64,000 bases of DNA from Portulaca oleracea. Its lineage: Eukaryota > Streptophyta > Magnoliopsida > Caryophyllales > Portulacaceae. Every line of letters starts with the position of its first letter. Position 1 is the stretch's first letter. The notes beneath the pieces were generated by a model. That model was not told the DNA's origin and did not search any database. It saw only the letters and a program-made list of their open reading frames with translations. The stretch is from positions 17,082,501 through 17,146,500 of the forward strand of contig CM055883.1 in the NCBI GenBank assembly GCA_029582165.1, in the 5' to 3' direction. A program made the translations under genes and the position numbers. This document shows positions 43,437-54,160 of this stretch, in pieces.

Positions 43437-43699
43437 ACTCTAGCTTGCCAAGATCTTCATGTCGGTGGTTTGCTTCAAGTGAGCACCATCAATGAAATAC
43501 TCAGGCTGGTTGACAACTTCCTTCAAGCATGTATTGTGCGGGCATCCTAGTTGTGTTGGCCGAATTCTGCTCCAAGACAATGTCATCATCCTTCAAATCA
43601 GTGGCAGACTCCTTTGGCTAAGTGGTAGACTCTTTCAAGATGGTGACATCAACATCTCATTCAGGTCAATATTGGGGGCAAGCCAGCTGGCGATGTCCT

Positions 43700-44567
43700 T
43701 GAAGGAAGCAAAAATTTGTCGACAAATTAGAAAATGACACATGAAAAATAAATTAAATTTATTTGGCCAATTATTATCCGCCGCGTGTAAAATCAATTAC
43801 AATGGTCCATTTAATTAAATTTTAAATGGAAATGTTTCCTGGCCAATATCATCGTGACACGTGTCAATTATGGTGCAGAAAATAGCAATTATTTCTTTAT
43901 TTTAAAATAAAGAAATAATTAATTAATTTGGGCCCAGGCCCAAAGCCCGACTCAAACCCTAGGCCTCCAGAGCCTATAAATATAGGCCTTCCCCTTCATT
44001 TTGAATTCCCCTGGAGATTCAACAATCAGTATCCAGAGGCACCAAGAGATCAAACTGCCAGCGACCTACAACTACCAAGCGTCAAGGATCAAGGTCTGCA
44101 AAAACTCCAACTTCCAAGCCTCTACCGCCTCAAGATCAAGAACTGCTACAGAGTTCTTCGACAAGACCTAAAAATCTTTCAGAAGATCGAACTACAGTCA
44201 CTCTCCAGCTACAAGCTACAAGTAGGGGTGCTCACGGTGCGATTCGGTGCGGTGACGGTATCACGAAGCGGTGCACCGGCCGAAACGGTTTTCCAAAATC
44301 ATAAACCGGAACCGTAACTGGAACACCCGGTTTTTTTAAACCGGTGCACCAGATTTAACGGTGCGGTGTCACCGGTTAACCGGAACCGCCTTTATTTCCA
44401 TCAAAACTAAAAAATCATCATTCAATCAACCCAAAAAAAAAAAATCATGCTCGGTTCCGATTTTTCGAGTGAAATTGCAAATTAAGAAAACGGGTTTTGG
44501 GTATTTGACTTGGGTAGTGGGCTTGATTATGCTCCTTTTAATTTAATATTCGTATAAATTTTTTTAA

Positions 44568-44604
<37 letters not shown>

Positions 44605-45180
44605 ACGGTGCGGTTCCGGTTCCCCGCCGGTGTGAAAATTACAAACCGGAACCGCCCCGTTTAACATCCGGTTTATTCGGATCGGTGCACTGTAAAAATG
44701 AACTGGTACGGTGTTGCCCGTTTCCGTTTTTTTTGGCCGGTTTATGGTTCGGTGGAGCGGTTCAGATTTTTTTGAACACCACCTAGCTACAAGGACTAAC
44801 GTCGGCTAGTTCAACAACTTCTTTTCTTCGCATCAAAGACTGCAATTGTCTTCTTCGTCTAGTTCATCGATCGAGATCAAGCACGCAAGCCCTCGCATCC
44901 ATGAACTTGACAGACTGCAACCGACAGTCAACCTGCAGACGGTTAAACTTCGAGCAACCTCTGGCTACCAAGCATCAAGGAGATTAACGCACAAGACCTT
45001 CAACTCAGGAACTACTACAAGAGTTTTTCAGCTAGACCTGCATTCGATATCGAATCAGAGGAATGATTTATTGTATTTAATATAGAGATTGTACCCGCAT
45101 ACATTCAAATATTAATACAAATTAATTTGTCTCTCGATTTCCTATCTTTATTTATTTTAGACTCGAAATTTGTGTTTACA
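43700..45180 (+). repeat. LTR 2 of the array, with a nested hAT element
   Basis: G-box palindrome TGACACGTGTCA is at 43855-43866 and TATAAATATA at 43975-43984. The end is GTGTTTACA at 45180. It matches LTR3 over the leader (CGCCTCAAGATCAAGAAC, CTTTCAGAAGATCGAA) and is interrupted by the hAT element at 44223-44785. Confidence 0.7.
44223..44785 (+). mobile_element. Second hAT MITE family, TSD GCTACAAG
   Basis: It starts TAGGGGTGCTCACGG and ends GAACACCACCTA with a perfect 8-bp duplication GCTACAAG (44215-44222, 44786-44793). The body is full of AACCGGAACCG and GGTGCGGT repeats and contains a (TA)n tract at 44570-44600. No transposase is present. Confidence 0.9.
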
Positions 45181-45329
45181 GTCCTTTCTGTCAATCGATG
45201 ACACTTGTAGCCGAGAACAGGTCATGTGGCTTATCGTGGATCTTCAGAAGAAAGTCTGATTGACTCATCATGGCTCGATAGAGAATTCTAGTTCGCTCTT
45301 CATAGCACGTAGATGGAAGAAAGTCCAGA

Positions 45330-46197
45330 AGGAATAATCCACGGAAGCTGAGGTGAAGCGACGACTCTGTCGACCCAAACTATACTGTCGTTTATGAGAG
45401 AGTTGTCTAGGACAACTCTACGTTAGTATGCTGAGGAGTAATCAACGGAAGCTAAGGTGGAGTGGTGACTCTGTCGACCCAGACTATACTACCGTTTTGA
45501 GAGAGTTGTATAGGACAACTTTACATCAGTACGCTGAGCAGTGTTCCACTTGCGGTGAGACCATGACTCAATCGACCCAGACAGTCCTAAAGAGAGTAAG
45601 TTTGTGACTACTCTACATCAGTACGCTGAGGAGTGTTCCGGCGAGGCCATGACTCTGTCGAACCAGATTACACTGTCGTTTTGGAGAGAGTTGTCTAGGA
45701 CAACTCTACGTCAGTACCTAGGGGAGTAATTCGCAAGAGCTGAGGTGAGGTAATGACTCTGTCAACCCAAATTGTACTAACGTTTCTGAAAGAGTTGTCT
45801 ATGACAACTCTACGCTAGTAAGCTAAGGAGTAGTCCATGGACGCGAAGGCGATGACTCCGTCAACCCAGACTATACTGACGTTTTTGAGAGAGTTGTCTA
45901 TGACAACTCTACGTCAGTAACCTGAGGAGTATTCCTCTTGCGATGAGGCGCTGACTCCGTCAACCCAGGTCATTTCTAAAAAAAGACACCTCAAGATGTC
46001 TAATACATCATAACGTCGCTAAAGAGTATTCAACTTGCGGCGAGACGATGACTTAGTCAACCCAGACAACAAGTCTAGGACCACTCTACGTCAGGACGCT
46101 GAGGAATAATCTATGAGAGCCCAGACAACTATGTTGTCGACCTAGATAATCCCGAAGAGAGTATTCTAGGGCTACTCTCGTCAGTACGCTGAGGAGT
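45330..46197 (+). repeat. Tandem array B: about 100-bp units with a GAGTTGTC-TAG-GACAACTC hairpin
   Basis: Nine diverged units of about 80-105 bp run in series, each with GACTCTGTCGACCCAGACTA, a hairpin and TCTACGTCAGTACGCTGAGG. Hairpins with 9-bp perfect or near-perfect stems start at about 45399, 45502, 45686, 45790 and 45890. Other units have decayed stems. Confidence 0.85.
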
Positions 46198-46917
46198 GGA
46201 CAATACACTGATGATAGCATAAATCAACATCAAGAAAATAGTAGCAGTCAAGACGAATGCCTCTCAAGTCCCTACACCAAAACAGAGACAAAAGGGGGAA
46301 AAATGTTAGTAAAAAAAAAAGAAAGAGAGAGAATATTGAAAATGTCAAAAACAAAAGAAAAAGAAAAAGAGAATTTAAAAAATCAGATAGAGAATTGAAC
46401 ATGATAAACAAAAAAAATAAAAAAAATTCAAGCAATGGTTAGAAGAAATTTATCAGAAAAGAAAAGGGGGTACCGACGAATGAAGTAGTCGCGCAGAACC
46501 CCTTTATATAGCCATTGATCGGGCAAGTCTCTGGATCTTACTCCAATACTACTGGAGTTTAAATTCTACCCCATCAAAACTCTTAGTGGATAAAATGCTA
46601 TAAAATATAGAATTGTTATCTTGCAAGAACTGAGATATATAAAAAAAAAGAAGTCTAACTCAAGCTCCAATATCAAATTTAACTCCAAATGCAACTCCAA
46701 TTTGGGATCTAACTTCAACTTTTAGTCCAATTGAAACTTTGTCTCCTGTATAGAATTAAACTCTATCGTATAAAGTTATTGTTCCAAAAGGATTTATATT
46801 AAAAGGGAGAGTCCCAAGAAGAGTTGAATTCATGATTGATTGGCCAATTATATTCGAGACTCAGCTGCTTCAAACACCTAATATTTGTGTACGCAATTGA
46901 CTCTCGAAGGGGGCATC
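46198..46917 (+). other. Internal 3' segment of the array element
   Basis: It is A-rich and low-complexity (46280-46440), then a stretch of CTCCAATTTAACTCCAA-type repeats, then a purine tract just before LTR3. There are no supported genes. Confidence 0.55.
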
Positions 46918-47793
46918 TGTAGGAGGCAAAAATATCTCCGCAAATAAAAAATGACATGTAGAAAATAAATTAATTTTTATTTGGCCAATCACAAATTGTT
47001 TTGTGTCAAGTTGACTTGATGGATCCATTTGGTCAAAATTAAATTTCGACCAATCACAATATGACACGTGTCAGAGATGATGCAGAAAATCATAATTATT
47101 TATTTATTTAGAATTAAAGGAATAATTAATTAATTTGGGCCCAAGCCCAAAGCCCAACTCAAAACCTATGGGCTAGGCCTCCATAGCCTATAAATACGCG
47201 TCCTCCCCCTTCATTTTGGAACCCCCGGGTATTCTGCACTCCAGATGCTTCGGAAGATCAAACTACCAGCTACCAAGCGCCAAGGATCGAAGTCTGCAAA
47301 ACCTCAAGATTGAGTCTCCTACCGCGTCAAGATCAAGAACCGTTATAGAGTTCTTCAGCGAGACCTGCAAAGCCTTCAGAAGATCGAATTACAAACCCTC
47401 TCCAACTACAAGTGACGAGGACCAACGTCGGCTAGTTCAACAACTTATGTTCTTTGGATCAAAGACGGCAATCGTCTTCCTCGTCTGGTTCATCGATCGA
47501 GACCAAGCATTCAAGTCCTTACATCCGATAACCAGGAAAACTACTACCAAGAATCAACCTTCAAACAGTTAAACTCCTAGCAGCCTCAGCTACCAAGCAC
47601 TAAGGGGATCAAAGCTCAAGACCTTCAGCTTAAGAATTACTGCAAGAGTTTTTCAGCTAGACCTGCGTTCGGAATCAAGATCAAGCGCCCGCACCCTCGG
47701 CTCATCCAAGTTCCAGGAAATCGAATCAGAGGACTATTTTATTGTGTTTAATATAGAGATTGAACCTGCATATATTCAAATATCGTAAATTCT
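46918..47793 (+). repeat. LTR 3 of the array, 3' truncated
   Basis: It begins TGTAGGAGGCAAAAATATC. G-box palindrome TGACACGTGTCA is at 47062-47073 and TATAAATA at 47189-47196. Similarity to LTR2 stops after CATATATTCAAATAT near 47793. Confidence 0.7.
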
Positions 47794-48199
47794 AGTATAA
47801 AACCATCTCACAATAATTTATTGTAAGACGACCTACGTGGCAGTTTTTATCAAAATAAAAAAATTCATCCACTGTTTGGAAGAGTGTATGCAAACGCCAC
47901 AAATAATTAAGTTATATAAAAGAAAAATAAAATCGTGCAAATAGGATGGATATAAGTTTCCATTATTAACACAACTTTTTGATATCGTTCGACACAGTAA
48001 TTCTTATTTCTATCCAATACGAAAGCATGAGTGATTATTGTTTACATTTATATAAGATCTTTGGAATACGGAATAATATCTTGGATTAATTAAATAAGTA
48101 ATATACTTTGCTCATAGTTTAGACAACTTTAGAATTGTTTCTTTATAAGATCATAGTAAACATTTCCTAATTATTAATTTAATCGTACAAAAAATTTTT

Positions 48200-48450
48200 G
48201 GGAAATTGGATTTTAATAATACGAACTTTGGGCCATATAAGACTTAATAATACGAACTTTCGATTTGACTCTTAATAATACGAACTTTGACCCCCTGTTG
48301 CCCACAGTAACACGCCACCGAGTTAGGGTTTTTCTGACTCGTCGGTAAAATGACATGGCAGCCGCGGCATGTGCTCCTTGCTGTTTGACGTTGCCACCTC
48401 AGCCATTGACTCCCCTTGACTTTAAAAAAACGCTATGTTAGCCATTGACT

Positions 48451-48504
<54 letters not shown>

Positions 48505-49539
48505 CGTTGCAGATTTCCAGCCCCCCCTCTCTTTCACAATCTTCTTCTTCCTCCCTCTTTCTCTTTCTTTCTCTCTGCTCAATGAACTCTCCTCCCACTC
48601 TCTTCATCTTCCTCGCAACTTACTCAAACTCCCACCTTCATCTCTCCAATTTCACTCCAAATCTACAAATGTTATGCAATTTTTACCGGCGAAATTCGGC
48701 CATTTTTTCCAGTGAAATTGGACCATTTTTTCCGGTGAAATTCGGCCATTTTCTAAAACTTTACCCATTTTGAGCTAAAATCCTAGCAAATTTACAGTTT
48801 TGAGATGAAATTTCTACTGCAAGTCCCGCATAAAAACCAATTCGAAAGTTTTGAGCTGAAATTTCTTTTGGGTATCTCTATATTCACGAATTAGTTGCAA
48901 ATTCAGCATTATAACTAAAACTTTCACCCATTTTGAGCAGAAATCCTATCTGGGTCACACCCCTTTTACCGATTCCAACTGCGAAACCCACATAAAAACC
49001 CAAACTTTTCAAAATTTCAGAAGTTTTGATGCTAAAATGTAACCTGACCAGGTTTCTGAGACCCGATTGCTTCTCTTTCTAGGTCGTTGTTTACGCCATG
49101 ACTCCAGATCTCCTCCACCCTTTCCACCGCCGCCTCCACCGCCGCCCTTGGAGAGGGGAAGGAAGCCATTTTCGTCTGCCTCTCAAGCTCCTCCCTCTGA
49201 TTAAATGGTCACTTTTTTTGCCAATTAAGCAACATTAACAAACTTTGCTATACAATAATGTAAAAACAACAATTTGATTGTTTTCTGGATAAATTGATCA
49301 ATGCTGCTTAGATGGCAAAAAAAAAATTGGCGGTCGATATTTTTCCCACTTGCTCCAACTTCAAGCTCACACAATTAGGCGACAAGTCGTCTTTTCATCA
49401 TGTTAAACACCTATCAACTTGGCAGCGTACTACTGCTGGTAAATAGATCCATAGTTGGTACCACTAGTTTCCAACAAAATTGTAGGTATTATTATCGGCC
49501 AATACCCCCAAAGTTCGTATTATTGTTGTCCAATAACCC
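48200..49539. mobile_element. 1.3-kb TIR element with AATACGAACTTT ends
   Basis: The left end has three TTAATAATACGAACTTT blocks; the right end has the reverse complement (AAAGTTCGTATTATTGTTGTC). The interior includes a (TC)n tract (48455-48502) and a threefold repeat of CCGG-GAAATTCGGCCATTTT (48685-48755). No clear target duplication was found. The end structure resembles 37882-38305, so a Mutator-like relative is likely. Confidence 0.5.
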
Positions 49540-49761
49540 TAATAATTGTATTAGAATATAGATGGCTGATATACGATTTAAGGGATGACTTAATATTAAT
49601 TCGCATTTGAGTATCTCGATTAGAAAAAATAACGGTATGTATACTAATTGTATTAGAATATAGGTGACTAATATATGATCTAAAAGCGACTAATATAATA
49701 CCTCTTACAATTATTTCAAAAACAATGTTTCGTCTATTTAATTATATTAGAATGGAGTGAT

Positions 49762-50608
49762 TAGACTTGGCAATTCTCGCCCCAACCCGACCCAAATCGA
49801 CCCGCAAAAAGTGGGTTTTGAACAGGAAATTCCGACCCGGGACCCGAAAATGACCCAACCCAAAGAACCCGGTAAAAAATGGGTCAGGTCTGGGTCGACC
49901 CGTTGGGCCAGACACTTTAATTTTAAGTGTTTTTTGGCCTTGTGCAAAAAAAATGGGCCCATTTCATGAAAATTAAGGCCCAAAAGTAAAATATTGGGTG
50001 ACATTGGAAAGCTATGCATAGAAAGTGACATACAAATGAAAAAATCAAATAACAAATGACCAAAACAAAACCCTAACACTGTCACTCACTCACTCTTTCA
50101 GTGAACCCTCAAACTCCTGCAGTCTCGCCTCTCTCCTCTCTTTCAGTAAAATAGTGTATTATTGTCCAAGGTTAAAGTTCAGTGCATTATTGTCCAATAC
50201 CCCAAATTTCAGTATATTAGCATCCCAAAACCCTATATATTTCATAAGTATTGTTATTAGTGGATTGTTGACGTAAACCGCATAATACTTGTAGACTTGA
50301 AGATTGCCAAATTTTGTCCCATAGGTGTATATTAATATGTCTGTACAACTATGACATATCGTGGTGGTCGAACTTGGAATGGACCGGTACATTACACATG
50401 TTTCTTTGACTAATTATAATCAATTTTATTAGTTGTAAGTGACTGAGAAAAAGGGCGGTCATGACCCGTAAACTCGACCCAAACCGCCCGAAACCAGAAT
50501 ACACCCGACCCGTATTTACCCGAACCCGAAATACACTTGACCCGTATTTACCCAACCCGATATATGACCGACCCGTAACCCGCATGCCCGCCCGTATTGA
50601 CATGTCTA
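49762..50608 (+). mobile_element. Non-autonomous hAT element, copy 3
   Basis: It is in the same orientation as copy 1 (38860) and of similar length. It starts TAGACTTGGCAATTCTCG and ends CATGTCTA. The flanking 8 bp (GGAGTGAT, GGGGTGAC) match at 6 of 8, so this insertion looks older than copy 2. Confidence 0.8.
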
Positions 50609-50616
50609 GGGGTGAC

Positions 50617-51919
50617 TAATATGCGGGTTAATGGTGACTAATATTATAATTTTCGATATATGTAGATTTAAAAGTGATCAATAAAATACCTCTAACACTT
50701 ATTTCAAAAATAATGTTCCATCTATATAATTATGTTAGAATAGGGATGACTAATATGCGGATTAAGGTGACTAATATTAGAATTTTCGATATATGTAGAT
50801 TTTTCATTATAGGTGTCAATGTGTCATGTTCATATAACTATTATAGTCACGTGTAAAAAAAATATTTCTAAGTTTCCAACTTTCCAAAATTCTTATAGTA
50901 AAACATTTCTACGTACTAGGATTCATTAGGCTTAGTACAAGATTATCTACTTACAATATTTATGAGTTTTTTTTTTTTAAATGCATTTTTCACACTTAGT
51001 AGATTGCAAATCCAACGTACCGAATTAAAATGGTCAATTTGTTAATATTATTGTCACCTTATTAACCCAGAGTAGTCATATTTTCAATATTATACAGTAA
51101 TTCATATGACCAGTAGATTGTTTTGGATTATGTATATTTTTTGTAGTGACTTTTTAACAATGTTGCGGTGACTATAACGTTACAAATGAAGCATGTAATG
51201 ACTAATATCATATCGTAAGGTAATTATAAATAACGTAAGGTCAAATTCACCGAAACTATAAATAGTCATACATAAAACTGCATAAATGAATGTAAGATAA
51301 TCATACCAAAATAATATATACAGTCATACATATTTTGGCAGAATCAAATTGGTCGAAACATAAAAAATATACCAAAAAAATTAACTCCTAAATATGTGTA
51401 TATAAAAAAGAATATTCGTTCTTATACAAGAAAAAAGAGTGTAGATATCTCATGATAGAATATGATTTTGTTCCAATATCATATCTTTTCCCATCTTTTA
51501 CTCATATTATACCTTATTATAGGTCTTCTATTTTAGTACAACTTTCGATTTTTTTAATGTCTTCATCTTATGCATTCTGTTTCTAAAAATAACAACGAGT
51601 TTATGCAAATCCATTGTCATATTTTACCAAAAAAAAGAAAAAGGCACATTGTGAATGTCTTATGGTAACATATGATTTGTTTCCAATTTCATATATTTTG
51701 ATATCTTTTACTCATATCATATTTTATTGTAAATTTCCTATCATACATGTAATTTCCAAAAATTGGTTGATGATTATAAGCATTATTTTTCCTAGATGGC
51801 CAATGATTTACCCATATTATATTTCTTTTAATATATTAGTTTTTTTCAATTATAACATCACGGTAACTAATATTCTACCATTCACCGACTAGTATTCTAC
51901 CATTCATGCACAGACTAAT
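50617..51919. other. AT-rich repeats with GTGACTAATAT and TAGTCATA motifs
   Basis: These motifs recur many times here and again at 57460-59290, so the LINE probably landed in a dispersed repeat of this family. There are no genes. Confidence 0.5.
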
Positions 51920-52068
51920 ATCATATTTCTTTTATGCACTAAGAGTCCCTACTAGGGTTTCCTTTGTGTGGGTTGTCTCCTAGGTTTTTCTAGGGTTTGT
52001 CGTCGGTTCATTCGCGGTTTTGTGTCCAGCATCACCTTTGGAGTCATCGACGATCAACTTCCCAACTA

Positions 52069-52897
52069 TGGGATACAGAGGTAATGAAGAGACTTCAAGG
52101 GGAAGAGGGAAGAAACCTGTTGTATGGGACGTAGACGGATATGAGGAGGAGGAGGCTCAGATTGCTTTATGTCTAATTTGGAGATTATGGACTAATAAGA
52201 AATTTAATGGGTACGTGTTAATGAGTACAATGAAAAGATCTGGAAATTGGGGAAGGGAATGGAAGTCAAAGAAATTGCAGACAATCTTTTCTTGTTTCAG
52301 ATCTATCATTGGCGGGATATGGAAAAAATAGTGGACGGACAACCATGGACTTTTGACAAGGTTGTGTTGTGCATGAAGGAAGTAGATGGAGGGTTGCAAT
52401 CGTCCAAGCCAGCAGAATCTTTGACCCACACTCCGCTCTGGGTGAGGGTTTATGATCCGTCCTTTCGGTGGAGGAATGAGCGAAACATAAAAGCTCTAGC
52501 AGATCATCTTGGTATCTTGGTGAAAATTGATGACTCAGACAACGGAGGATGGGAAAAAGCGATTCGGTTCAAAGTACTGATGGACTTGCGAGAAGCATTC
52601 CCCAGTGAGATACCGGTCGAGATTCAAAGCGGGAAGACAATATCTTTGAAAGTTAAATATGAACATTTGCCGATGATTTGTTACTTCTGCGGGAAGTTAT
52701 GGCATAATGAGAGAGATTGTAGTGAAAAGGAGGATGAGGAAGTCTCCACATTCCGATATGGAGATTGGATGAAAGCCTCACTGTGGCATATTCGAAAGGG
52801 GATACGAACTGTAGATCGTCTGCGAGAAAACTTATCTTCAAGCCTCGACAATCTGAACCCCCGAAGTCAGTGTAGAGGAGGTGATGGAGGGGTTTAG
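52069..52897 (+). pseudogene. LINE ORF1 (DUF4283, CCHC knuckle)
   Basis: Translation starts MGYRGNEETSRGRGKKPVVW, then shifts frame near 52240 to read ADNLFLFQIYHWRDMEKIVD, TPLWVRVYDPSFRWRNERNI and the zinc knuckle CYFCGKLWHNERDC. This is the nucleic-acid-binding protein of plant LINEs. An acidic/basic tail follows after a stop near 52897. Confidence 0.85.
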
Positions 52898-53277
52898 TAA
52901 GATCAGAATGGATGGAGAGAATAAACAAGAGGAAGAATGTATGCAAAAGGGTGTAGGAGAGGAGAAAGAATTGGTGGAAGGAAAGGACGAGGCAGAAGGG
53001 ACAGTAAGGAATGAGGGAGGTGATGACCATGGGGAAGGGGATATACATTCAGCAAATGGAGGTGTTGCATCTAGACAAAAGAAATGGAGGAGACAATCAA
53101 GAGAGCCAAGGGTAGACCTGTCAATCAACGATGAATTGGTGAGAAGGAAGAGGGGTGTAGAAGAAGATGAAGCATAGAGGATAGACGAATGGATGAAGAT
53201 CCGAAGGGAGGGGTCAGAAGAAATTTCAGAGAGCTCCACCTTAGTAGCGGTGGCTATGAATCAGCCCCGCGAACAAA

Positions 53278-54160
53278 AATGAAAATCCTCAGTTGGAACT
53301 GTTGTGGGCTTGGGAACCTACGTGCAGAGAGGGGCGTTAAACATCTCCTAATGTCAGAAGATCCCGATATTGTCTTTCTTAGTGAGACACGACTAAAGGA
53401 ATGGGAGATAAGTCAGTTGAAGCAGAGGTTCAACATGGCGAAATGGTGTGGTTGTTAGTTGTATGGGTGAGGCGAAGGCAAGGAGTGGGGGCTTAGCTAT
53501 GTTTCAGAGTGATTCGGTGGATTTGAGACTACATTCAAAATCATTAAATCATATTGACATGTTGTGTGTTGATGACCGTGGGAGTAAGCAATGGAGGATG
53601 ACGGGGATTTATGGTTTTCCTTCGGAGGAGGATAAAGAGAAGACATGGGAGCTAATCAAGGAGCTTAAGAATGATGAGGATCTCCCTTGGCTGTGTGGGG
53701 GAGACCTAAACAATATTGCAAGCCATGATGAGAAACGAGGGGGAATGCAACTTCAAATAATGCAATTGAAGGATTTCAGGAAGTGCTAGAGGATTGTGGG
53801 TTACAAGATTTAGGTTATAAAGGACATCGGTACACGTGGAATAATGGGAGAGAAGGAGATGAAAATATCCAAGAAAGGCTTGATCGATTTGTTTGTACCG
53901 CGAGTTGGAGGGATGTTTTTCTCTGGAATCATGTCCACCACTTGAATAAGAGGAGATCGAATCATCTACCTATACTCCTCCAATGTGCAAAGCATACGCC
54001 CATCTCATCAAGATCGAGGAAGAAACCAAATTTGTACAGGTTTGAGCAGTATTGGATTGATGAGGAAGGGTGTGAGGAGGTAGTGAAAAACGTGTGGGAA
54101 AAACAAAAATTTTGGATGTTGGATCCAAGTTGGGCCAGTGCTGTGAAGTGCTGAAGAAAT
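53278..54160 (+). pseudogene. LINE ORF2 endonuclease domain
   Basis: It starts MKILSWNCCGLGNLRAERGV with LSETRLK, then after a frame change IYGFPSEEDKEKTWELIKEL and GGDLNNI, and in another frame RLDRFVCTASW with RRSNHLPIL (relatives have SDHLPI, so a catalytic Asp region is altered). It is an AP-type endonuclease broken by at least two frameshifts. Confidence 0.85.

Larger units (their letters stand above)
41255..47793 (+). mobile_element. Non-coding LTR element array: LTR-arrayA-LTR-arrayB-LTR
   Basis: Three LTRs of one family begin at 41255, 43700 and 46918 (TGTAGGAGGCAAAAA or decayed forms). Each has the same order: CCAAT-like boxes, TGACACGTGTCA, GCCCAAGCCCAAAGCCC, AAACCCTA, TATAAATA. 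The internal parts encode nothing and consist mainly of tandem palindromic repeats. Purine tracts (TATTGGGGGCA near 43672; TCGAAGGGGGCATC before 46918) precede LTR2 and LTR3. The series probably arose by recombination between two related elements. It has no coding capacity, like LARD-type elements. Confidence 0.7.

Noticed and set aside
52653..53239. Minus-strand frames opposite LINE ORF1
   Set aside because: They are antisense shadows of the LINE, with Ser/Leu-rich composition and no recognisable domain.
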